Below are positions 17,778 through 25,435 of a stretch of 64,000 nt of DNA, piece by piece. This stretch comes from Herbiconiux solani NBRC 106740 (GTDB lineage: Bacteria > Actinomycetota > Actinomycetes > Actinomycetales > Microbacteriaceae). Numbering within the stretch: the stretch's first letter is position 1; each line of letters begins with the position of its first letter. The stretch is taken from NCBI RefSeq assembly GCF_001571005.1, contig NZ_BCST01000004.1:248001-312000 (forward strand). The letters run 5' to 3'. A model generated the notes under the pieces. That model made no database searches and had not been told where the DNA came from. It saw nothing but the letters and a program-made list of their open reading frames with translations. The translations under genes were made by a program, and so were the position numbers.

Positions 17778-20700
17778 TCAGGTTTGGGGAGTGGGGGTCT
17801 TGGCCGGGGCGAAGATCGTGTCGAGGAGCTGCGTCACCCACGCGATGAGCTCGGCATCGCCCAGGGGCTTGCCGTCGACGACGGGCATCGGCACCGAGAC
17901 GGCGTTGGTCTGGGCGAAGTACTTCGAGCCGGGGTACATCCGCTGCAGGCGCACCTGCAGCGAGTCGGGCAGGTCGGCCGGCGCGACACGGAGGTTCGAG
18001 CCCATCGTCACGACCTCGCCGAGCGACGCCTTCTGGGCCCGCCGACGCAGACGCGACACCGCGATCAGGCTCTGCACCTGGGGCGGCGGCGAGCCGTAGC
18101 GGTCGGTGAGCTCCTCGAGGACGCGATCGATCGCATCCTCGGACGCGGCCGGTGCCGACGCCGCCGAGAGCTTCTGGTAGGCCTCGAGCCGGAGCCGCTC
18201 GCTGTCGACGTAGTCGTCGGGGATGTGCGCATCCACCGGCAGCTCGAGCCGCAGCTCGGTCTGGCCCTCGGCGACGTCGCCGCGGAAGGCCGACACCGCC
18301 TCGCCGATCATCCGCAGGTAGAGGTCGAAGCCGACGCCCGCGATGTGCCCGGCCTGCTCGCCGCCGAGGAGGTTGCCAGCGCCGCGGATCTCGAGGTCCT
18401 TCAACGCCACCTGGATGCCCGAGCCGAGCTCGTTGTTGGCCGCCAGGGTGCTCAGCCGGTCGTTCGCGGTCTCGGAGAGCGGCTTGTGCTCGTCGAAGAG
18501 CAGGTACGCGTAGGCGCGCTCGCGCCCACGACCGACGCGCCCGCGCAGCTGATGCAGCTGCGAGAGTCCGTATTTGTCGGCCCGGTCGACGATCAGGGTG
18601 TTCGCGTTCGCGATGTCGATGCCGGTCTCGATGATCGTGGTCGAGACGAGCACGTCGAACTTGCGCTCCCAGAAGTCGACGATCACCTGCTCGAGCACGT
18701 GCTCGTTCATCTGCCCGTGCGCCACGGCGACCCGCGCCTCGGGCACCAGCTCGGCGATCTGCGCGGCCACCCGGTTGATCGACGAGACCCTGTTGTGCAC
18801 GAAGAAGATCTGGCCCTCACGCAGCAGTTCGCGGCGGATGGCGGCGGCCACCTGCTTGTCCGAGTACGGCCCGACGAAGGTCAGGATCGGATGCCGGTCC
18901 TCGGGCGGGGTCGCGAGCGTCGACATCTCGCGGATGCCGGTCACCGCCATCTCGAGCGTGCGCGGGATCGGCGTCGCGCTCATCGCGAGGATGTCGACGT
19001 TGGTCTTCAGCTTCTTCAGCTGATCCTTGTGCTCGACGCCGAAGCGCTGCTCCTCGTCGATGATCAGCAGGCCCAGGTCTTTGAAGGCGATGTTGTCGCT
19101 CAGGATGCGGTGGGTCGCGATCACGACATCCACCGTGCCGTCCGCGAGCCCCGCGATGGTCTCCTTCACCTCTTTGTCGGTCTGGAACCGGCTGAGGGCC
19201 TTGAGGTGCACGGGGAACCCGGCGAATCGCTCCTGGAAGGTCTCGAGGTGCTGGCGCACGAGGAGGGTCGTGGGCACGAGCATCGCGACCTGCTTGCCGT
19301 CCTGCACCGCCTTGAACGCGGCGCGGATGGCGATCTCGGTCTTGCCGAAGCCGACGTCGCCGGAGAGCAGGCGGTCCATCGGGATCGGCCGCTCCATGTC
19401 GGCCTTGACCTCGTCGATGACGGTGAGCTGGTCGGGGGTCTCCTGGAACGGGAACGACTCCTCCAGCTCGTGCTGCCAGGGGGTGTCGGGGCCGAAGGCG
19501 TGGCCCTTCGAGGCCATCCGCGCCGAGTAGAGCTTGACGAGCTCGACGGCGATGTCGCGGACGGCCTTCCGGGCCTTGCCCTTCGCGGCCGACCAGTCGC
19601 TGCCGCCCATCTTGCTGAGGCTCGGGGCCTCGCCACCGACGTAGCGGCTGAGCAGGTCGAGCTGGTCGGTGGGCACGTAGAGCTTGTCGCCCGGGTAGCC
19701 GCGCTTGCTCGGCGCGTACTCGATCACGAGGTACTCGCGGGTCGTCTTGACGGCGTTGCGGCCGCCGCTGGAGACCTCGCGCTGGGTCAGCTCGAGGAAC
19801 TTGCCGATGCCGTGCGTGGAGTGCACGACGAAGTCGCCCGTCTTCAGCTGCAGCGGGTCGACGACGTTCTTGCGGCGGCTCGCGAGCTTCTTGACCTGGC
19901 GGTTGTCGTAGCCGATCGTGCGGCCGTAGAACTCGGTCTCGCCGATCAGGGCGAGCTTGAGCTCGGGGATCTCGAAGCCGTGCTCGACCGGGGCCTTGAT
20001 CAGGTAGGCGACCCCCGCATCCGGTTTCTCGGGGAAGAGCTCGACGATGCGGGCCGGGATCTCGCGCTCGGAGAGCACGTCGTTCGCGCGCTCGACCAGG
20101 CCCTGGCCCTTGGCGGCGACCGCGACCACCCAGCCGTCGGCGAGGCGGCGGCCGACGTGCTCGATGGCGCCCTCGGCGTTGCCCTGGAAGCTCGGCACGG
20201 CATCGGCCTGGATGCGCAGGGTGAGGTGCTCTTCGAGCTCGCGGTGCTCGGGCAGGATCTCGTCGTCGGCGGGGCCCTGCTGGAACTCGCTCAGGGTCCA
20301 CCACGGGCGGTTAGTGCCGGCCGCGTGGCGGAGCTCGGTGAGACTGATGAACTCGCCCGAGGCCAGGTCGATCGGGGCCTCGGCTCCGGCGGTGGCGGCG
20401 GTCCAGGCGGCGGAGAGGAACTCGCGGTTCGTCTCGGAGAGGTTGACGGCGCGGGTGGCGACGCGCTCGGGGCTGACGACCGCGACGGCCGTGCCCTTCG
20501 GGAGGTAGTGGGCGACCGTGACGAGCTCGTCGAGCAGGGCGGGGGCGAGCGACTCCATGCCCTCGACGGGGATGCCGGCCGAGATCTTCTCGAGCATCCC
20601 GGCGAGGCTCGGGAACTCGTGCTGCATCTCGCGGGCGCGCTGGCGCACGGCGTCGGAGAGCAGGAGCTCGCGGCTCGGCGGGAGGCTCACCGTGTCGACC

Positions 20701-21401
20701 GTGAGCTCGAGCGAGCGCTGGTCGGCGACCGAGAAGGCGCGGATCTCCTCGACCTCGTCGCCGAAGAAGTCGACGCGGAAGGGGTGCTCGGCGATCGGCG
20801 GGAAGACGTCGAGGATGCCGCCGCGCACCGCGTACTCACCACGGCGCGTGACCATGTCGACGCGCGAGTAGGCGAGCTCGACCAGCTGGAGCGACAGGGC
20901 GGACAGGTCGAAGCCGCGGGCGCCGCGGGTCAGGGTGACGGGCTCGAGCTCGGTGAGGTTGGAGGCGATGGGCTGGAGGGCGGCGCGGACGGAGGCGACG
21001 ACGATGACGGGGGGCGTGGCCTTCGTGCTCGTCGCGTCGCCGGTCGCCCGCTCCCACTCGACCAGGCGGCGGAGGGCGTCGATGCGCTTGCCGACGATCT
21101 CGGCGCTGGGGCTGAGGCGTTCGTGCGGGAGGGTTTCCCAGGCCGGGAACTCGATGATCTGCGCCTCGGGCAGGAAGCAGGCGAGGCTCTCGCGGAGCTT
21201 CTCGGATTCGCGACCGGTCGCGGTGACGACGAGCATCGCCGCCGGAAGATCGCGCTCGATCCGGCGCCGCATCATCGCGGCGAGGAAGGGCGCACGGATG
21301 CCCTCGGGGAGCGAGAAGTCGCTGTCACGACCCGCGTTCGCCAGGGCCTTTTCGACGGAGGAGGCGCGCGAGAGTTCGTCGATAAGGGCCTGGAGGGTCA
21401 C
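17778..21401 (-). CDS. mfd: Transcription-repair coupling factor Mfd
   Basis: 1207-residue SF2 DNA translocase. It removes RNA polymerase stalled at lesions and recruits UvrA. Domains in order are the UvrB-like N-terminal region (about 1-470), an RNA polymerase-interaction domain (KTREYLVIEYA...KLYVPTDQLD, ~540-600), the helicase core with Walker A LLSGDVGFGKTE and DEEQRFGV box, and a TRCF C-terminal domain. The start is GTG without a ribosome-binding site, but TAAACT lies 6 nt upstream (21408-21413), pointing to a leaderless mRNA. Confidence 0.97.
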   Translation of the reverse strand: MTLQALIDELSRASSVEKALANAGRDSDFSLPEGIRAPFLAAMMRRRIERDLPAAMLVVTATGRESEKLRESLACFLPEAQIIEFPAWETLPHERLSPSAEIVGKRIDALRRLVEWERATGDATSTKATPPVIVVASVRAALQPIASNLTELEPVTLTRGARGFDLSALSLQLVELAYSRVDMVTRRGEYAVRGGILDVFPPIAEHPFRVDFFGDEVEEIRAFSVADQRSLELTVDTVSLPPSRELLLSDAVRQRAREMQHEFPSLAGMLEKISAGIPVEGMESLAPALLDELVTVAHYLPKGTAVAVVSPERVATRAVNLSETNREFLSAAWTAATAGAEAPIDLASGEFISLTELRHAAGTNRPWWTLSEFQQGPADDEILPEHRELEEHLTLRIQADAVPSFQGNAEGAIEHVGRRLADGWVVAVAAKGQGLVERANDVLSEREIPARIVELFPEKPDAGVAYLIKAPVEHGFEIPELKLALIGETEFYGRTIGYDNRQVKKLASRRKNVVDPLQLKTGDFVVHSTHGIGKFLELTQREVSSGGRNAVKTTREYLVIEYAPSKRGYPGDKLYVPTDQLDLLSRYVGGEAPSLSKMGGSDWSAAKGKARKAVRDIAVELVKLYSARMASKGHAFGPDTPWQHELEESFPFQETPDQLTVIDEVKADMERPIPMDRLLSGDVGFGKTEIAIRAAFKAVQDGKQVAMLVPTTLLVRQHLETFQERFAGFPVHLKALSRFQTDKEVKETIAGLADGTVDVVIATHRILSDNIAFKDLGLLIIDEEQRFGVEHKDQLKKLKTNVDILAMSATPIPRTLEMAVTGIREMSTLATPPEDRHPILTFVGPYSDKQVAAAIRRELLREGQIFFVHNRVSSINRVAAQIAELVPEARVAVAHGQMNEHVLEQVIVDFWERKFDVLVSTTIIETGIDIANANTLIVDRADKYGLSQLHQLRGRVGRGRERAYAYLLFDEHKPLSETANDRLSTLAANNELGSGIQVALKDLEIRGAGNLLGGEQAGHIAGVGFDLYLRMIGEAVSAFRGDVAEGQTELRLELPVDAHIPDDYVDSERLRLEAYQKLSAASAPAASEDAIDRVLEELTDRYGSPPPQVQSLIAVSRLRRRAQKASLGEVVTMGSNLRVAPADLPDSLQVRLQRMYPGSKYFAQTNAVSVPMPVVDGKPLGDAELIAWVTQLLDTIFAPAKTPTPQT

Positions 21402-21407
21402 TGGATT

Positions 21408-21413
21408 AGTTTA
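21408..21413 (-). promoter_or_regulatory. Candidate -10 element for leaderless mfd mRNA
   Basis: TAAACT on the minus strand ends exactly 6 nt before the GTG at 21401, with no Shine-Dalgarno sequence. It fits the TANNNT-N6-start layout repeated in the window. Confidence 0.5.
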
Positions 21414-21450
21414 CGCCGGTGCCCGCTGCCTTCGGCGGCGGGTACCGGCG

Positions 21451-21546
21451 CTCGCGCCGCCGCCTCTGCGGCGCGAGGCGACATGTTCGCGTGCGGTCGC
21501 TTCGCGGCCGCGCGCTCACCCTGGGTCGGCGAGTACGGCCGGCAGC
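21451..21546 (+). repeat. Dispersed GC-rich repeat, copy A
   Basis: Carries two blocks shared with copies B and C: GGCGACATGTTCGCGTGC (21477-21494) and GCGCTCACCCTGGGTCG (21512-21528), then CGAGTACGGCC. The spacer between the blocks is about 20 nt shorter than in the other copies. It is preceded by CGCCGCCTCTGCGGCGCG, a small palindrome also seen in copy C. It lies between mfd and a small membrane-protein gene. Confidence 0.85.
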
Positions 21547-21631
21547 TTTCCGCACCGTCGGTGGTTGTGGGAGGGGATAGTGTGATCTACAGGTGTTCGC
21601 GGGGGGCGCGGGCCGGGGATTAGGGGGACGT

Positions 21632-22087
21632 ATGAGTTATTCGGGGTATGCGTATCCGGGGTACGGGCAGCCGATGTACGAGGCGCCGGTGCCGGTGGTG
21701 CGGAAGAAGACGGCCGGCGTGATCGCGTTCGTCGTGGCCCTGGTCGTTCTGGTGGCCGGACCGATTGTGAGCGCGTTCGTCGCCCAGGGCATTGCGCCGT
21801 TCATGGTGCCGGCGATGGACGGGACGCTCGACCCGTCCTCGATCACGTCCGCCGACGAACGGGACCTCACCGCGATCAACAGCGGAATCAGCGGGGTCTT
21901 CATCCTCGGCACGCTCCTCGGCCTCTGGGCGATCGTGCAGGGCATCGTCGCCACGGTGCGCAAGGCGGGCCGCGCCTTCGGCATCGCCGCGATGGCGATC
22001 GCCGTCGCCGCTCCCCTCGCCTGCGGCTTCCTCTTCTACGTCACCCTCTTCGCGGCCCTCCCCCCAGACGCCTACCTCCGCCCCTGA
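21632..22087 (+). CDS. Small membrane protein with Tyr/Pro-rich N-terminus (DUF4190-like)
   Basis: 151 residues. The N-terminal ~22 residues are rich in Tyr, Pro and Gly (MSYSGYAYPGYGQPMYEAP). Three or four hydrophobic helices follow. This Tyr/Pro/Gly head plus helices is common in actinobacterial DUF4190-like proteins of unknown role. The ATG at 21632 has a TAGGGGGA site just upstream. It stands alone between two repeat elements. The function is not known. Confidence 0.8.
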   Translation: MSYSGYAYPGYGQPMYEAPVPVVRKKTAGVIAFVVALVVLVAGPIVSAFVAQGIAPFMVPAMDGTLDPSSITSADERDLTAINSGISGVFILGTLLGLWAIVQGIVATVRKAGRAFGIAAMAIAVAAPLACGFLFYVTLFAALPPDAYLRP

Positions 22088-22104
22088 CCCCGTAGAGGCT
22101 GACC

Positions 22105-22172
22105 AGTAACGTCCGAAATAACGGAGAGCGCTGCCCTATACGGCGTCACTCCTCGAAATTCCGGACGTTACT
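22105..22172. repeat. Intergenic inverted repeat (AGTAACGTCCG arms)
   Basis: Arms 22105-22119 and 22158-22172 pair at 14 of 15 positions around a 38-nt spacer. It lies just past the stop of the small membrane-protein gene, a position that suits a terminator. The size and layout resemble the elements at 17708 and 62431, but the arm sequence differs. Confidence 0.65.
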
Positions 22173-22197
22173 AGACACGGCCGGCACGGATGTGAAG

Positions 22198-22318
22198 GCT
22201 GCAGGCCGTACTCGCCGACCCAGGGTGAGCGCGTCGCCGGGGAGCGCGACCGCAGGCCGCGTTCTGCGACGGCACGCGAACATGTCGCCCGCGCCGGGCA
22301 GGGACCGGCGCGGCAACC
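22198..22318 (-). repeat. Dispersed GC-rich repeat, copy B (inverted)
   Basis: Same element as copies A and C, read on the minus strand. The shared blocks are at 22272-22289 and 22216-22232. The flanking text GCGCGGGCGACATG and CGAGTACGGCCTGCAGC matches copies C and A respectively. Confidence 0.85.
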
Positions 22319-22396
22319 AGCACAGCAAGACGTCCTGCCGCCCCCACCTGCCGGGACGGGCCGTTCGTCATGCCGCCCTCACCTGCCGGCACAGAA

Positions 22397-22981
22397 CTAC
22401 CCCGTATGAACTTTAAGCTGCGCCGCCGTCAGCCCCGCCCCCGCGATCAGCTCGACCGCGTCGGCCGCCTCGCCCACGAGGATCGGCAGCACCTCGCGCT
22501 CGGCGGCCGAGAAGTTCTGCAGCACGAAGTCAGCCGCCTGCTGGCGACCGGGGGGCCGGCCGATGCCGACGCGCACGCGGACGAAGTCGGCGCTGCCGGT
22601 CGCGGCGATGATGTCTCGCAGCCCGTTGTGGCCGCCGTGCCCGCCGCCCTGCTTGAGCTTGAGGGTGTCGAACGGGATGTCGAGCTCGTCGTGCACGACG
22701 ATCAGATTCTCGGGCGCGATCCCGTAGAACTTCAGCAACCCGTTCACCGGCCCGCCCGACACGTTCATGTACGTGTTCGGCTTCGCGAGCACGAACCGCG
22801 GCCCGCCGGGCACGATGCGCCCCTCGGCGACCACGGCGTTGGCCTTGTGCGTCTTGAACGAGGAGCGCATGCGGTTCGCGAGCTCGTCGACCACCATCTG
22901 GCCGACGTTGTGCCTGTTCGCCGCGTAGCCGGGCCCGGGGTTGCCGAGCCCGACCACGAGGCGCAGATCGGAATCGCTCAC
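22397..22981 (-). CDS. pth: Peptidyl-tRNA hydrolase
   Basis: Cleaves peptidyl-tRNA released by stalled ribosomes and recycles tRNA. 194 residues, standard length. The family motif [20 protein letters not shown] contains the catalytic His24, and [11 protein letters not shown] and HDELDIPFD (catalytic Asp) follow, with [10 protein letters not shown] as the substrate loop. The start is GTG. It follows rplY on the same strand with a 30-nt gap, the usual actinobacterial pairing. Confidence 0.97.
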   Translation of the reverse strand: MSDSDLRLVVGLGNPGPGYAANRHNVGQMVVDELANRMRSSFKTHKANAVVAEGRIVPGGPRFVLAKPNTYMNVSGGPVNGLLKFYGIAPENLIVVHDELDIPFDTLKLKQGGGHGGHNGLRDIIAATGSADFVRVRVGIGRPPGRQQAADFVLQNFSAAEREVLPILVGEAADAVELIAGAGLTAAQLKVHTG

Positions 22982-23011
22982 GATCGTGACTCCGATGGTC
23001 AGACGGGGTGA

Positions 23012-23623
23012 CTACTCGCTGGCGGGAGCCGGGCTGATCGACTCGGCAGCGCCTTCGCCCTCGGCGGGCTCGTCGGTGGGCTCCTCCTCGGGGATGCTGA
23101 TGCCCACGATGACGGTCTCGCCGTCGGTGATGAGCTCGGCGCCCGCGGGCAGCTCGATGTCGGCGGCACGCACGACCGAGCCCTCTTCGAGGCCCTCGAC
23201 CGAGACGGTGACGCTCTCGGGGATGCTGGTCGCGAGGACCTCGAGCAGAACGGTCTGCGAGTCCTGCGTGGCCATGGTGCCGGGGGCCGACTCGCCCTCG
23301 AGGTGAACGTTGACCTCGACCTGGACCTTCTCACCCTTGCGGATGACGATGAGGTCGATGTGCTCGATGATCTGGAGCACCGGGTCCTTCTGCACATCCT
23401 TCACCAGCGCGAGCGACTCGACGCCGTCGATGGTGAGCTCGAGCACCTGGTTCGACTTGCGCAGGATGAGCGCGGTCTGGTGACCGGGCAGGATGATGTG
23501 CTGCGGCTCGGTGCCGTGGCCGTAGATCACGGCGGGGATCTTCCCGGCGGCGCGGGTGCGGCGGGCGAAGCCCTTGCCGAACTGGGTGCGGGTCTCGGCT
23601 GTGACCTTGGTGTCGTCGGCCAT
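23012..23623 (-). CDS. rplY: 50S ribosomal protein L25 (Ctc/TL5 type)
   Basis: 203 residues. Binds 5S rRNA in the large ribosomal subunit. It has the N-terminal L25 domain (RTQFGKGFARRTRAAGKIPA ... VIYG) and the long C-terminal beta domain of the Ctc/TL5 form, ending in an acidic Glu/Pro-rich tail. The ATG at 23623 is chosen over the upstream ATG because AAGGAG lies 7 nt before it. It is upstream of pth in the same direction. Confidence 0.95.
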   Translation of the reverse strand: MADDTKVTAETRTQFGKGFARRTRAAGKIPAVIYGHGTEPQHIILPGHQTALILRKSNQVLELTIDGVESLALVKDVQKDPVLQIIEHIDLIVIRKGEKVQVEVNVHLEGESAPGTMATQDSQTVLLEVLATSIPESVTVSVEGLEEGSVVRAADIELPAGAELITDGETVIVGISIPEEEPTDEPAEGEGAAESISPAPASE

Positions 23624-23844
23624 GATGATGCTCCTTGAATTCATGAGCGAGCTCTGGGCCCGCCTCGTCTATGTGGTGTCAACTCGACCGCATGAAGCGA
23701 GAGGAAAGAGGTTCTAGGCCCAGTCCACCGCGTCGATAACGGATGCTCGCGGTTGCGTTCGCATCCCTCGCCGAAGTTCAGTCAGCCACTCTACCGCATC
23801 CGCTCTACTACGCTGGAGTTCCACGTCTACAAGGAGCATCGCGC

Positions 23845-25302
23845 ATGTCAGAAGAGTCGGGAACCGCCAACATCGGAGTCGTCGGGATGGCGGTGATGGG
23901 CTCCAATCTGGCCCGCAACCTCGCCAGCCGTGAGGGCAACACGGTGGCCGTCTACAACCGCTCCCCCGAGCGCACGCGGAAGCTCGTCGCCGAGCATCCC
24001 GAAGCCGGGTTCGTGGCCTCGGAGTCGATCGACGACTTCGTCGCCTCGCTGCAGAAGCCCCGCACCGCGATCATCATGGTGCAGGCCGGGGCCGGTACGG
24101 ATGCCGTGATCTCCGAGCTCGCCGAGCGCTTCGAGCCGGGCGACATCATCGTCGACGGCGGCAACGCGAATTTCCACGACACCATCCGCCGGGAGAAGGA
24201 CATCTCGGCCACGGGCATCCACTTCGTCGGCACCGGCATCTCCGGCGGCGAGGAGGGCGCGCTGAACGGCCCCTCGATCATGCCGGGCGGAACGGCCGAG
24301 GCGTACAAGACCCTCGGCCCGATCCTCTCGTCGATCGCCGCCGTCGCCGAGGGCGAACCCTGCGTCACCCACATCGGCACCGACGGCGCCGGCCACTTCG
24401 TGAAGATGGTGCACAACGGCATCGAGTACGCCGACATGCAGCTGATCGCCGAGGCCTACGACCTGCTCCGCACGATCACCAAGCGCGAGCCGGCAGAACT
24501 CGCCGAGGTCTTCGAGACCTGGAACTCGGGCGACCTCGAGTCGTACCTGATCGAGATTACCGCCGAGGTGCTGAAGCAGGTGGATGCCGATACCGGCAAG
24601 CCGTTCATCGACGTCGTGCTCGACCAGGCCGGCGCGAAGGGCACCGGCGCCTGGACCGTACAGAACGCCCTCGACCTCGGCGTGCCCGTCGGCGGAATCG
24701 CGGAGGCCGTCTTCGCCCGCTCGGTCTCCTCGAAGCCCGCTCAGCGCGCCGCCGTGCAGGCGACGATCACCTCGCGACCCGACGTCGTCGAGGTGGATGT
24801 GGACTCGTTCGCGGACGACATCCGCGCCGCCCTCTACGCCTCGAAGGTCGTCGCCTACGCGCAGGGCTTCGACGAGATCATCGCCGGCGCCGCCCAGTAC
24901 GGCTGGGACATCGACAAGGGTGCGGTCGCGAAGATCTGGCGGGCGGGCTGCATCATCCGGGCGCAGTTCCTGAACCGGATCGTCGAGGCCTACGAGAACA
25001 ACCCGTCGCTCGCGACGCTGCTGGAGGACCCGTACTTCGCCTCGGCCGTCGCCGAGGGTGAGGCCGCCTGGCGCCGTGTGGTGTCGACTGCGGCCCTCTC
25101 CGGGGTGCCGGTGCCCGGCTTCGGGTCGGCGCTGTCGTACTACGACTCGCTCGCCTCGGTGCGGCTGCCGGCCGCGCTCGTGCAGGGCCAGCGCGACTTC
25201 TTCGGGGCGCACACCTACAAGCGCGTCGACCGCGACGGCACGTTCCACACCCTCTGGTCGGGCGACCGCACCGAGATCGAGACGGAGCCCTCGACGCACT
25301 AG
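23845..25302 (+). CDS. gnd: 6-phosphogluconate dehydrogenase, decarboxylating
   Basis: 485 residues. Oxidises 6-phosphogluconate to ribulose 5-phosphate and CO2 in the pentose phosphate pathway, reducing NADP+. The N-terminal Rossmann motif is GVVGMAVMGSNLARN. The substrate-binding signature is GTGISGGEEGALNGPSIMPG, with the catalytic Lys in GHFVKMVHNGIEY. The length fits the long, dimeric enzyme form. The ATG at 23845 has AAGGAG 8 nt upstream. It is monocistronic, divergent from rplY. Confidence 0.97.
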   Translation: MSEESGTANIGVVGMAVMGSNLARNLASREGNTVAVYNRSPERTRKLVAEHPEAGFVASESIDDFVASLQKPRTAIIMVQAGAGTDAVISELAERFEPGDIIVDGGNANFHDTIRREKDISATGIHFVGTGISGGEEGALNGPSIMPGGTAEAYKTLGPILSSIAAVAEGEPCVTHIGTDGAGHFVKMVHNGIEYADMQLIAEAYDLLRTITKREPAELAEVFETWNSGDLESYLIEITAEVLKQVDADTGKPFIDVVLDQAGAKGTGAWTVQNALDLGVPVGGIAEAVFARSVSSKPAQRAAVQATITSRPDVVEVDVDSFADDIRAALYASKVVAYAQGFDEIIAGAAQYGWDIDKGAVAKIWRAGCIIRAQFLNRIVEAYENNPSLATLLEDPYFASAVAEGEAAWRRVVSTAALSGVPVPGFGSALSYYDSLASVRLPAALVQGQRDFFGAHTYKRVDRDGTFHTLWSGDRTEIETEPSTH

Positions 25303-25304
25303 TT

Positions 25305-25421
25305 GCCACGCCGCCGCCTCTGCGGCGCGGGCGACATGTTCGCGTGCCGTCGCGGAGCCCGGCCTACGGTCGTGCTCCGCGGCGGCGCGCTCACCCTGGG
25401 TCGTCGAGAAGGGCCCGCGGC
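25305..25421 (+). repeat. Dispersed GC-rich repeat, copy C
   Basis: The most complete copy. Shared blocks at 25330-25347 and 25387-25403 flank a spacer with an internal palindrome (CGGAGCCCGG ... GTGCTCCGCGG). It lies between the convergent gnd and smc genes, starting 3 nt after the gnd stop. Confidence 0.85.
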
Positions 25422-25435
25422 TTGCGACTGGCGGG

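Larger units (their letters stand above)
22088..22396. other. 309-nt intergenic region holding repeats only
   Basis: Between the convergent membrane-protein and pth genes. It contains the imperfect inverted repeat at 22105-22172 and dispersed repeat copy B at 22198-22318. The short frames here are derived from the repeat and I see no credible gene. Confidence 0.75.
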
